From JBKHJZ01 sp046537875 (lineage in GTDB: Bacteria > Actinomycetota > Acidimicrobiia > Acidimicrobiales > VFJN01): a stretch of DNA of 21,381 bases. The stretch spans positions 1 through 21,381 of the forward strand of contig JBKHJZ010000041.1 of the NCBI GenBank assembly GCA_046537875.1. Reading direction: 5' to 3'. The number at the start of each line of letters is the position of its first letter. Within the stretch, counting starts at the first letter, position 1. Under the pieces are notes generated by a model. That model was given only the letters and a program-made list of their open reading frames with translations. It ran no database searches and was not told the DNA's origin. Below are positions 1 to 7,149 of the stretch, piece after piece. Made by a program: the position numbers and the translations under genes.

Positions 1-14
1 TGGTGGGCACGCAC

Positions 15-66
15 GGGTTCACGGCCACCTGAGCCCACGCCCAACTGGGCTCACGGCCACCCTGAG
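15..66. repeat. Imperfect direct repeat with internal stem-loop upstream of ku
   Basis: Two near-identical segments occur at 15-33 and 47-66, sharing TCACGGCCACC followed by TGAG, with one substitution and one extra C in the second copy. Between them GAGCCCA (31-37) and TGGGCTC (46-52) form a perfect 7-bp stem with an 8-base loop. This could be a terminator or control element before ku, or the edge of a larger repeat outside the window. The sequence is clear; the role is unknown. Confidence 0.5.
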
Positions 67-105
67 CGAGGCATACGAGCAGGTCGGGGCGGGCAGGTTT
101 CGGTC

Positions 106-1029
106 ATGCCACGATCGGTCTGGACCGGGGCGTTGAGCTTCGGGCTGGTCAACGTGCCCGTGAAGCTGTTCGCGGCCACGCAGGACAAGAGCGTGCACTT
201 CCACCAGTTCAAGGCCGGGACCGGCCAGCGCATCCGCTACAAGCGGGTGGCGGAGGGCACCGACGACGAGGTGCCCTACGAGGAGATCGTCAAGGGCTAC
301 GAGGTCCGAGACGGCGAGTACGTGATGGTCACCCCCGAGGAGCTCGACTCGGTCGAGCCGGAGCGGTCGCGCACGATCGACCTCGAGAGCTTCGTGGACC
401 TCGACGAGGTCGACCCGATCTACTTCCAGCGCACCTACTACATGGCGCCGGCCGACGAGTCGGCGGCCAAGCCGTTCGAGCTACTCCGCACGGCGATGGG
501 CGAGTCCAACCGGGCGGGCATCGCCCGGTTCGTCATGCGCGAGAAGGAGTACCTGGTGGCGGTCCGGCCGGGCGACGACGTGCTGCTGGTCGAGACCATG
601 CACTTCCCCGACGAGGTGCGCGACCCCCACGACATCGAGGAGGTGGAGCCGCTCGAGGGCGACCTGCACACGGAGCGGCGCGAGCGCGAGATGGCGCAGC
701 AGCTCATCGAGATGCTGGCGACGTCGTGGGAGCCGGAGCGCTACCACGACACCCACCGGGAGCGCGTCCTCGAGCTGATCGAGGCGAAGGACCGGGGGGA
801 GGAGGTGGTCGTCGAGCGCCCGCCCGAGCCGGCGCCGGTGGTCGACCTCATGGCGGCGCTCGAGGAGAGCGTCCGCAGCGGGCGCAGGCGGGACCGCGAG
901 GGCGCCGGCGGCCGGCTCGCCGACCGGTCACGCGAGGAGCTCTACGAGGAGGCCAAGCGGCGCGACATCCCGGGACGGTCGAGGATGTCCAAGCGCGAGC
1001 TGATCGACGCCCTGCGCGCCGCCTCCTGA
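106..1029 (+). CDS. ku: Ku protein, bacterial non-homologous end joining
   Basis: The 307-aa product is a bacterial Ku homodimer subunit, which rings DNA ends at double-strand breaks and recruits the ligase LigD. The opening MPRSVWTGALSFGLVNVPVKL and the following HFHQF and GxRIRYKR segments are hallmark Ku N-terminal sequence; the Ku core runs to about residue 250. The C-terminal tail carries a basic linker and, at about 277-305, a helical module (EELYEEAKRRDI, then SKRELIDALRAA) resembling the Rho-N/SAP-like extension of many actinobacterial Ku proteins, presumed to bind DNA. A weak AGG-containing Shine-Dalgarno lies about 10 bases before the ATG. No LigD gene is in the window, so the partner must be elsewhere. 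Its stop lies 8 bp from the stop of the convergent downstream gene. Family assignment is secure. Confidence 0.96.
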   Translation: MPRSVWTGALSFGLVNVPVKLFAATQDKSVHFHQFKAGTGQRIRYKRVAEGTDDEVPYEEIVKGYEVRDGEYVMVTPEELDSVEPERSRTIDLESFVDLDEVDPIYFQRTYYMAPADESAAKPFELLRTAMGESNRAGIARFVMREKEYLVAVRPGDDVLLVETMHFPDEVRDPHDIEEVEPLEGDLHTERREREMAQQLIEMLATSWEPERYHDTHRERVLELIEAKDRGEEVVVERPPEPAPVVDLMAALEESVRSGRRRDREGAGGRLADRSREELYEEAKRRDIPGRSRMSKRELIDALRAAS

Positions 1030-1037
1030 CCGGGCGC

Positions 1038-1565
1038 TCAGCCCGAGAGCGCCGCGGCGGCGGCGTGCGCCGCGTGCGCATCGGCCTCGCTGACGTCCGG
1101 GCGCGCCGCGAACGCCCGCAGCTCCTCCCGGAGGGCGTGCGCGGCGCGGACCCGGTGCGCGTCGTCGAGCGGCAGCGTGCCCTGGAGCTTCGTGCAACCC
1201 TCCCGGCCGCCCTCGGCGAAGTACCAGTCCTTGAACCAGCGGCACCCGGCTGCGAGCAGGGCGCGCCCGGCGGGTGTCGCGGCCGGGGGCACGCTGCGCC
1301 GCAGGGCGCGCCCGGTCTCGTCGTCCCCGTACGCCACCATCAGCGACGCGCCCGGCCCCAGCTCGCGCGCCACCGCCGGCAGGATCGACGGGTCGGTCAC
1401 CACCAGGTCGGCCCACGGGCGCAGTCCGGCCGAGGGACGCCCGTGGAACCAGAGCCCGTGCGCGGCCACCGAGTCGCCGTCGGGGCCGGCCAGCACGACC
1501 CGCTCCTCTTCGCCGACCCGTCCCGGGCGCCGGTCGAGGACCCGCAGGCGGGCGTCACCCGCCAC
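1038..1565 (-). CDS. DUF1122-like protein overlapping the aldolase/phosphatase gene
   Basis: From the GTG at 1565 this gives 175 aa. I chose that GTG because the frame upstream of it is Pro/Arg-rich shadow sequence inside the neighbouring gene, while recognisable protein begins just after it. The GTG lies inside the last codons of the upstream gene (11-base overlap), so translation is probably coupled. The most distinctive stretch is near residues 118-138, with GCRWFKDWYF, then GGREG and KLQG. This resembles, from memory, the DUF1122 family known mainly from archaea, whose function is unknown to me. There is no signal peptide, membrane segment or obvious nucleotide-binding motif, so it is probably cytosolic. 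The tight link to a gluconeogenic enzyme suggests a sugar-phosphate or regulatory role, which is inference. Confidence 0.72.
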   Translation of the reverse strand: MAGDARLRVLDRRPGRVGEEERVVLAGPDGDSVAAHGLWFHGRPSAGLRPWADLVVTDPSILPAVARELGPGASLMVAYGDDETGRALRRSVPPAATPAGRALLAAGCRWFKDWYFAEGGREGCTKLQGTLPLDDAHRVRAAHALREELRAFAARPDVSEADAHAAHAAAAALSG

Positions 1566-2700
1566 CGTGCGATGCGCCGGCGAGCGCGGCCTCCACGTCG
1601 GGCACCTCGTCGACCGTCGGCTCCCACCGGTCGGCGAGCGCCTCGGCGGCGGCGGGCATGGTGGTGTACTCCATCTCGTCGAGACTGAGCCGGTGCGGCT
1701 CGAAGGGGCCGTGCCGGCGGAAGTAGTCCATGGCGGCGTTGGCCTGCTCGCGTGCCCGGTCGAACGAGGGGTCGGCGAACAGGTCACGGGGCCCGATCAG
1801 ATGGCCCTCGTGGAGCTGGTAGCCGAGCGCCACGACCCGGGGTGGCCCGTCGAACCGGCTCGGGTGCGCGTGCTCGAGCGGGCACGGCATGAACGGCGCG
1901 TGGTGCGAGCCCCGCATGCACCCGGCCACCGCGTGCGGGAAGGTGAACGGCTCGAGCACCTCGCCCACCGCGGGGAGGCCCGACTGGGCCCGCACGATCA
2001 GCACGGGGTCGTCCTTGCCGACGTAGCGGCCGGCCATCAGCGCGAGCCGCTGCGTCGAGGTGACCGCCGCGACCTCGCCGAGCGTCTTCGACATCACCCG
2101 CTTGACGACGTACCGGGAGGGTGCCCCGATGAACAGCAGCAGGTGGTACAGCTCGGCGGGGCAGTCGAAGACGATGCGCTTGTCCTCGAACAGGTCGTGC
2201 ACCTCGAACAGGAAGCCGGCGTGCATCTTGGGGTCGATCACCAGCCCGATCGTGCTGAACGGGTCGGCGAACATCTTGTACAGCGGCAGGTTCCAGGCAC
2301 CCGGCTCGGTCTTGTCGGCGAGGAAGCAGATGACCGGCTCGGAGGGTCGCTCCTCGAACTCCACCTCGGCGTAGCCCGGCCCCATGCCCCGGAGGTTGCC
2401 GGAGAACGCGTCGGAGAGCAGGTCCTGGCCCGCGCCGTAGAGCCCGAGCTCGCGGGCCACCTGGGTGGTCTGCTGGAACACGTCCCAGGCGAACGCGTGG
2501 ATCGCCTCGGCCTCGATGCCGCGCTCGTGGGTCATGATCAACGACAGGTCGTCGCCGCAGTACGACACCTGCCCGTCCACCAGCAGGTCGCCCCTCGCCC
2601 GGTCGATCGCCGCCCGGCCCGTCTCGATCATCCGGGGGTGCATGGCGGAATGACCCACGTAGCCACCCGTATCGGCCTTGATGATGCTGAGCGTGATCAT
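1555..2700 (-). CDS. fbp: Bifunctional fructose-1,6-bisphosphate aldolase/phosphatase (class V FBPase)
   Basis: The 381-aa protein should condense dihydroxyacetone phosphate and glyceraldehyde-3-phosphate and dephosphorylate the product to fructose-6-phosphate, an Mg-dependent one-enzyme gluconeogenic route. It opens MITLSIIKADTGGYVGH, with metal-ligand candidates D10, H17, D50 and D51. Y226 and K229 in the RYVGKDDP segment and Y345 match the published Sulfolobus tokodaii residues Tyr229, Lys232 (Schiff base) and Tyr348 at a constant offset of three, so both activities should be intact. Length fits the family. A strong GGAGG lies 7 bases before the ATG at 2700, ruling out the longer frame. 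The enzyme is typical of archaea and some deep-branching bacteria; most actinomycetes use GlpX-type phosphatases. It overlaps a downstream DUF1122-like gene. Confidence 0.93.
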   Translation of the reverse strand: MITLSIIKADTGGYVGHSAMHPRMIETGRAAIDRARGDLLVDGQVSYCGDDLSLIMTHERGIEAEAIHAFAWDVFQQTTQVARELGLYGAGQDLLSDAFSGNLRGMGPGYAEVEFEERPSEPVICFLADKTEPGAWNLPLYKMFADPFSTIGLVIDPKMHAGFLFEVHDLFEDKRIVFDCPAELYHLLLFIGAPSRYVVKRVMSKTLGEVAAVTSTQRLALMAGRYVGKDDPVLIVRAQSGLPAVGEVLEPFTFPHAVAGCMRGSHHAPFMPCPLEHAHPSRFDGPPRVVALGYQLHEGHLIGPRDLFADPSFDRAREQANAAMDYFRRHGPFEPHRLSLDEMEYTTMPAAAEALADRWEPTVDEVPDVEAALAGASHGGG

Positions 2701-2820
2701 CCCTGAGCCTCCGTGTCGTGCGCCGATGCGCCTTTCGCCGCCACAGCCGTTTCCACGGAATCCACCCTGCGGAACCGCCGACCGGCCGGGCAAGGGCCGA
2801 AGGTCAGGAGTCGTCGAGGG

Positions 2821-3363
2821 TCACGTGTAGTCGGCTTCGTCGTACTCCTCGAGGCCGAGGAGCCGGCGGATCGTGCTGGCCGGCGTGTTGCCGTCGTGCT
2901 CGAGGGCGGCGAGGACGGCGTCGATCAGCGCCTCGGGCGTGGTCGCCCGGGCGGCCTCGCGCCAGGAGGGCTGCGCCAGCTCCGACTCGGCGATCAGCTC
3001 GTCCACGTGGGGTTGCACGTCGACCGGCCACGCGGTCGCCCGGAGCTCCTCGATGTGGGCCTCGTTGGCGGCGGCCGTCGCCTCCACACGGGCGCGGACC
3101 GTCTCGAGCGGCAGCCCCTCGTTGATCGAGGCCTCCAGGGCCTCGTAGGCGACGTTGTAGGGCTCGACGATGGCCAGGTACCGCTCGGCCGCCTGCTCCC
3201 GCGACAGCCGGGCCGGCGCCTCGGTGGTGTCCGCGGCGGTCCCACGCGTGGACGTCGTCGTGTCCCCGGACGACGCAACCCCGGTGCCCGTCCGCGCCTG
3301 CTCAGAGCATCCCATTGCGACGGCCAGCACCACGACGCCGGCCGCGATCCGGAACGGACGCAT
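2821..3363 (-). CDS. Small predicted lipoprotein
   Basis: From the ATG at 3363 (GGAGGAG 6 bases upstream) the product is 180 aa. The N-terminus MRPFRIAAGVVVLAVAMGC is a type II signal peptide with the lipobox AMGC; the cysteine would become the lipidated N-terminus, anchoring the protein outside the cytoplasmic membrane. A Thr/Ser-rich low-complexity linker follows, then a largely helical domain from about residue 52 to the end, rich in Ala and Glu. I do not recognise the helical domain as a named family. It may bind a ligand or scaffold at the surface, but nothing in the sequence settles this. The 120-bp gap to the next gene downstream, and the different subject matter, suggest it is a single transcription unit. 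Confidence 0.82.
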   Translation of the reverse strand: MRPFRIAAGVVVLAVAMGCSEQARTGTGVASSGDTTTSTRGTAADTTEAPARLSREQAAERYLAIVEPYNVAYEALEASINEGLPLETVRARVEATAAANEAHIEELRATAWPVDVQPHVDELIAESELAQPSWREAARATTPEALIDAVLAALEHDGNTPASTIRRLLGLEEYDEADYT

Positions 3364-3427
3364 GGATTCTCCTCCCCAGCCCCGCGGCGCCACACTACTC
3401 CGCCGGTCGGGCGACGGTGACCGACGG

Positions 3428-3937
3428 TCAGCCCTCGAACACCCAGCGGGTGGCGCGCGTCGAGAACTCGTCCTCCCGCTCGATGATCCCGAAGGCGCGG
3501 TCGGGCTCGAGCTCGACGACCAGGTTCCGGCGAAGGAAGTCGGCGTCGAGCTCCGGGGACACCGGCCGGTACTTGGCGAGGTAGCGCTCGATCCACTGCT
3601 CGCGACGGACCTCGCCGTCCACGGGCGCGGCCCGCCCCTCGACCGACAGGCACTCGACGGTGTCCTCGGCCGTCACCACCGCGCGCGCGTTGGCTGCGAG
3701 GTTGCGCGCCTTGCGCGCCCGCGGCCCGCAGGAGAACGCGAAGCGGTTCTCGTCCCCGTCCCACACGCCCCACACCGGCAGGGCGTGGGGTCGACCGGCG
3801 CCCGACACCGTCACGACCCAGAAGTTCCGGCTGCCGTGCAGCCGTTCGGCGGCCCAGGACCACGGCAGGGGAGACCACGACGGCGTGTCGACGCCGTAGT
3901 CGGGCATGTGCGGTCGCTCGGCACGTGGCTCGCTCAC
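3428..3937 (-). CDS. Pyridoxamine 5'-phosphate oxidase-fold (PPOX) protein
   Basis: The GTG start at 3937 gives 169 aa beginning VSEPRAERPHMPDYGV, an opening I recall from actinobacterial PPOX-class proteins. The core SRNFWVVTVSGAGRPHALPVWGVW, followed by RKARNLAANARAVVT, is the split beta-barrel that binds FMN or, in many actinomycetes, F420. The RPHALPVWGVW and SRKARNL-like blocks are family hallmarks, but the sequence does not decide the cofactor. A probable role is reduction or oxidation of a small molecule in the cytosol. There is no Shine-Dalgarno; instead TACGAT sits 8 bases before the GTG, fitting a leaderless transcript. The ATG at 3907 is an alternative start, also without a good ribosome site. 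Confidence 0.82.
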   Translation of the reverse strand: MSEPRAERPHMPDYGVDTPSWSPLPWSWAAERLHGSRNFWVVTVSGAGRPHALPVWGVWDGDENRFAFSCGPRARKARNLAANARAVVTAEDTVECLSVEGRAAPVDGEVRREQWIERYLAKYRPVSPELDADFLRRNLVVELEPDRAFGIIEREDEFSTRATRWVFEG

Positions 3938-3945
3938 GCCGCCGG

Positions 3946-3951
3946 ATCGTA
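3946..3951 (-). promoter_or_regulatory. -10 box for the PPOX gene, probably leaderless
   Basis: On the minus strand TACGAT is followed by 8 bases and the GTG at 3937. Transcription would start at or next to the initiation codon. No convincing -35 element was seen at 16-18 bases. Confidence 0.45.
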
Positions 3952-4081
3952 CGCCGCGCCCGCCGGTGACCACGCCCCACCGGGCGGATCGCCGCCATCG
4001 CACCTTCCGGTCCCGGATCTGGTTGGACAGCAACCATTTCCGCGTCCAGTTGGGCCACCGGGGCCCGGCGGCACGGGCGCC

Positions 4082-4101
4082 GGCGCCCGACCCCGGGCGC
4101 C
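4082..4101 (-). terminator. Strong GC hairpin after the catabolic cluster
   Basis: GGCGCCCG (4082-4089) pairs perfectly with CGGGCGCC (4094-4101) around a 4-base loop, starting 22 bases beyond the stop of the last gene of the minus-strand acyl-CoA cluster. There is no U-run, which is common for terminators in high-GC actinomycetes. Further GC-only complementarity lies at 4113-4139, partly inside the gene end. Confidence 0.45.
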
Positions 4102-4123
4102 GCCGCTCAGTCGGCGCCGGCGC

Positions 4124-5275
4124 TCAGCCGGCGGCGCCGCGGCGGTCCGGCAGGCCGAGGTGGCGTGCGATGCGCTCCCAGTGGTGGTCGCCGTCGCCGA
4201 ACGCCAGCTCCGTGGCGACCGCGTGGCGGAGGAAGTAGTGCAGGTCGTGCTCGCGGGTGAACCCGATGGCCCCGTGCACCTGGTGGCCCAGCGCGCACAC
4301 CCGCCGGTACGCCTCGCTCGCCCAGGCCTTGGCCATCGACACCTCCTCGGTGGCATCGAGGCCCTCCGACAGCCGCCAGATCGCCTCGAACGCGATCAGT
4401 CGCGACGTCAGCACGTCGACCCCCATGTTGGCGCAGTGGTGCTGCACCGCCTGGAAGGCGCCCACCGGTGTGTCGAACTGCTCCCGCTCGCTGGCGTACT
4501 GCACGGTCGCCTCCAGCACCTGCTGGGCGCCACCCACCATCTCGGCGCACGTGGCGGCCGCGCCGTGGGCGGCGACCGCGGCCACGACCGCCGCACCACC
4601 CAGCTCGTCGCCGAGCACGTCGCCGGCCGGCAGCCGGACGCCGTCGAGCTCCACCCGCTGCTCGTGACCGGGGTGCACCGTGCGGAGCGGCCGGGTCGAC
4701 AACCCGGGCGCGCTCCCGTCGACGAGGAACGCGGTCAGGTCGCGGGGGCCGCCGCCCGCCTGCTGCGCCACCACCACCAGCTCGTCGGCCACGTGCGCGT
4801 AGGGCACGAACATGGCGGTGCCGTCCAGGACGAAGCCGTCACCGTCGCGGCGCGCCGTCACGTCGGAGCCGGACGGGTCCCAGCCCGAGCCGGGCGCCGC
4901 CCGCGCGTAGCTCATGATCCTCTCGCCCCGGGCGATGGCCCCGAGGCGCGACGCCCGCTGGTCGTCGGTGCCGTGGGCGGCGAGCGCCGTCCCGCACAGC
5001 ACCACCGTGGGAAGGAACGGGCTCGGCAGCTGGACGCGGCCCATCTGCTCGATGACCAGGCACAGGTCGAGGAACGTGCCGCCCGCGCCGCCGTGCTCCT
5101 CGGGGAACGCCAGCCCGGTCCAGCCGAGCTCGGCCATCTCCTTCCAGAGCCCCGGTGAGTAGCCGGTGGCGTCGGCCTCCATCTCGCGCACGTGCGCCAT
5201 CGGGCAGCGCGCCTCGAGGAACCCGCGCGCGGTGGTGGCGATGAGCTCCTGGTCGTCGGTGAGGGTCAGGTCCAC
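4124..5275 (-). CDS. Acyl-CoA dehydrogenase, divergent partner-type subunit
   Basis: From the GTG at 5275 the product is 383 aa (VDLTLTDDQELIATTARGFL). The LTDDQ opening, FPEEHGGAGG (about 58-66), SEREQFDTPVGAFQAVQH and the C-terminal HGAIGFTREHDLHYFLRHA place it among acyl-CoA dehydrogenases, especially those resembling one subunit of the alpha2beta2 FadE enzymes of actinobacterial steroid side-chain oxidation. The usual FAD/substrate segment (EPGAGSD-like) is degenerate here, reading RAAPGSGWDPSGSD, and there is no EGTSEIQ-type motif near the C-terminus. This supports a heteromeric enzyme with the intact dehydrogenase encoded at 7150-8385. The gene starts 20 bp after the VOC gene on the same strand, so co-transcription is likely. 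There is no obvious Shine-Dalgarno. It ends the cluster, before a strong hairpin. Substrate is unknown. Confidence 0.88.
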   Translation of the reverse strand: MDLTLTDDQELIATTARGFLEARCPMAHVREMEADATGYSPGLWKEMAELGWTGLAFPEEHGGAGGTFLDLCLVIEQMGRVQLPSPFLPTVVLCGTALAAHGTDDQRASRLGAIARGERIMSYARAAPGSGWDPSGSDVTARRDGDGFVLDGTAMFVPYAHVADELVVVAQQAGGGPRDLTAFLVDGSAPGLSTRPLRTVHPGHEQRVELDGVRLPAGDVLGDELGGAAVVAAVAAHGAAATCAEMVGGAQQVLEATVQYASEREQFDTPVGAFQAVQHHCANMGVDVLTSRLIAFEAIWRLSEGLDATEEVSMAKAWASEAYRRVCALGHQVHGAIGFTREHDLHYFLRHAVATELAFGDGDHHWERIARHLGLPDRRGAAG

Positions 5276-5295
5276 GGATGGTCCACCGGTCGGGC

Positions 5296-6234
5296 TCAGC
5301 GCCGGGGCGGGATCTTGTCGGACCGGACCCACACGCCGGGGCGCTCCTCCCAGAAGAGCTGCACCAGCACACCCCCGGTGAGCTTCGGGTGGATGAACGT
5401 GTCGCGCCACGCCGCCCCGTCGGTGGTGCCCTCGTTGCTGTCGAAGGTCTCGATCTGGTGGTGCTCGCAGGCCCGCAGGGCGGCGTCCCAGTCGGCCACC
5501 TCGAAGGTCACGTGGTGCACGGCCGGGCCGTTCCGCTCCCAGAAGCGGTCGATGAACGAATCCTCGCCGCGGGGCATGATGATCTCCCAGCAGATGCCCG
5601 ACCCGGGGATGTTCATCACCAGGTCGGCCATGTCGGGGTGCTCGTCGTCGGGCGTGCGCCACACCTGCACGAACCCGGCGAGGTCCTCGTACCAGCGTGC
5701 CAGCACGTCGCGATCGGGGAACGCCTGGCACACGTGGTCGATCTGGACGATGCCGAGCGAGGGCACGTCGGTGCTCCTGGTCCCCGCGGCCGACACCCTG
5801 CCGTCGTCGCCGCACATGGTGTGCGCCCCGGGGCCCCGGATGCGGAAGAGGAACCCGGGCCCGTGGTCGGGCGGTGACAGCGACGCCTCGATCCACTGGC
5901 CGGGTGTCCCCGCCGTCGGCTTGATGCCACGCTGCTCGAGCTCGGCAGCCACCGCCCCGATGTCGGGGACCTCGAGCGCCACGTGGTGCAGCCCGGGCCG
6001 GCCGCCCTTGGCGTCGAGGAACGCCCGGAACGGCGAATCGTCGCTGGTCGGCGCCAGCACCTCCCAGTGGTGGCCCCAGCTCCCGGGGATCGCCAGGCGG
6101 GCGCCCGAGCAGCCCTCGGCGTCGTGGTCCCACGTCTGGATCCGCCGGAAGCCGAACAGGCCCTCCAGCAGGGTCAGCTGCGGGTCGAGCTCGGGGACGA
6201 CCTGGCTGACGTGGTCGATCCGGTAGATCTCCAT
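5296..6234 (-). CDS. Two-module VOC (glyoxalase/extradiol dioxygenase superfamily) enzyme
   Basis: This 312-aa metalloenzyme candidate has GGAGG 5 bases before its ATG. Two vicinal-oxygen-chelate modules are visible: the first from IDHVSQVV through LHHVALEV, the second from IDHVCQAF through VHHVTFEV. The C-terminal module keeps a plausible complete metal set: His in IDHV, Glu in CWEII, His in HHVTF and Glu in QLFWE. The N-terminal module lacks the last Glu (GFLFRIRG). Two modules with metal in the second is the plan of type I extradiol dioxygenases, but epimerase- or lyase-like activity on a CoA thioester is equally possible given the neighbours. I therefore leave the reaction open. The gene lies between the hydratase and a dehydrogenase in one apparent operon. 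Confidence 0.85.
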   Translation of the reverse strand: MEIYRIDHVSQVVPELDPQLTLLEGLFGFRRIQTWDHDAEGCSGARLAIPGSWGHHWEVLAPTSDDSPFRAFLDAKGGRPGLHHVALEVPDIGAVAAELEQRGIKPTAGTPGQWIEASLSPPDHGPGFLFRIRGPGAHTMCGDDGRVSAAGTRSTDVPSLGIVQIDHVCQAFPDRDVLARWYEDLAGFVQVWRTPDDEHPDMADLVMNIPGSGICWEIIMPRGEDSFIDRFWERNGPAVHHVTFEVADWDAALRACEHHQIETFDSNEGTTDGAAWRDTFIHPKLTGGVLVQLFWEERPGVWVRSDKIPPRR

Positions 6235-6272
6235 CTTCCCTCCGTTCGTCTCCGTCCCGTGGCCGTCCCGGC

Positions 6273-7016
6273 TCAGCCGACGTGCGGCTCGATCCAGTCG
6301 TAGCCGGCGTTCACCAGCTCCTTGACGAGCCGCAGGTTGTAGCGGTTCATCGCCCCGATGCGGGTGGCGAGCTCGGTGACGTGCTTGTCGAACTCGTCGG
6401 CCGGGTACACCTCGTTGACCAGCCCCAGCTCGTGGCCCCGCCGCCCGTCGACGGTGCTGCCGGTGAACAGCAGCTGCTTGGCACGGGCCTTGCCGATGCG
6501 CTCGGGCAGCCGCTTGACACCACCCCAGCCGGGTGCGCTGCCCCCGTAGGTCGGCTGGTCGGGATCGCCGTCCTCGGTCATCTTCGGCCGGTACGGCGGG
6601 TCGGCCGACAGGGTGATCTCCACCAGCCCCATGTTCGACGCCTCGGAGGCGACGATGAAGTCGGCCGCGAGCGCGAACTCGAGGCCACCGCCGACCGCGT
6701 GCCCGTGGACGGCCGCGATCACCGGCACCTCCATGCGCTCCATCATCGCGAAGGTCCGCTCGCCCAGCCGGCCCTGCTCGACACGCTCGGCGTCGGTGAG
6801 CTCCTCGGACCACTTGAGGTCCATGCCCGCGCAGAACGCCCGGCCGCTGCCCCGGATGACCACCACGCGCACGTCGGGGCGGCCGCCGAGGTCGTCGAAG
6901 GCCTGACGCAGCTCCTGCATCATCTGCGGGTTCAGCGCGTTGAGCTTGTCGGGCCGGTTCAGGGTCAACCAGGCGACGTTGTCCTCGATCCTCACGTCGA
7001 GGGTCTCGTACGGCAT
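6273..7016 (-). CDS. Enoyl-CoA hydratase/isomerase family protein with an active-site-proximal insertion
   Basis: This 247-aa crotonase-fold protein would hydrate or isomerise an enoyl-CoA. The oxyanion-hole segments are AFCAGMDL (60-67) and HAVGGGLEFA (106-115). Both acidic residues corresponding to the catalytic glutamates of classical hydratases are present: E113 in GGGLEF and E133 in GLVEI. Unusually, about 20 residues rich in Asp, Pro and Lys (roughly 140-160) separate the second Glu from the GWGGVKRLPERIG helix, where most relatives run directly on. An AGGA element lies about 8 bases before the ATG. The gene follows the dehydrogenase (7150-8385) after a 133-bp gap holding a tandem repeat and precedes the VOC gene by 38 bp, as part of the acyl-CoA cluster. 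Confidence 0.92.
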   Translation of the reverse strand: MPYETLDVRIEDNVAWLTLNRPDKLNALNPQMMQELRQAFDDLGGRPDVRVVVIRGSGRAFCAGMDLKWSEELTDAERVEQGRLGERTFAMMERMEVPVIAAVHGHAVGGGLEFALAADFIVASEASNMGLVEITLSADPPYRPKMTEDGDPDQPTYGGSAPGWGGVKRLPERIGKARAKQLLFTGSTVDGRRGHELGLVNEVYPADEFDKHVTELATRIGAMNRYNLRLVKELVNAGYDWIEPHVG

Positions 7017-7070
7017 GTTCCGTCCTTTCGCAGCGGTGTCGGTCGTCTTGGTTCGGATGTCGGGAGTCAG

Positions 7071-7145
7071 GGGACGGTGAGCCCGGGGATCGTGAGCTCG
7101 AGGGCGGTGAGCTCGGGGGCGCTGAGCGCCGGGACGGATCCGGTG
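7071..7145. repeat. 15-bp tandem repeat (about five degenerate units) between catabolic genes
   Basis: Consecutive 15-base units on the plus strand read GGGACGGTGAGCCCG, GGGATCGTGAGCTCG, AGGGCGGTGAGCTCG and GGGGCGCTGAGCGCC, then a partial GGGACGGATCCGGTG. The core GTGAGC recurs every 15 bases. The array lies between the dehydrogenase stop (7150) and the hydratase start (7016). The last unit ends 5 bases short of the stop, so the array is intergenic. It could space or attenuate the operon, or be a minisatellite. Confidence 0.8.
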
Positions 7146-7149
7146 ACCG

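Noticed and set aside
2718..3125. Plus-strand frames opposite the lipoprotein
   Set aside because: Arg/Pro-rich shadows; the minus strand has a lipobox, a ribosome site and a plausible protein.
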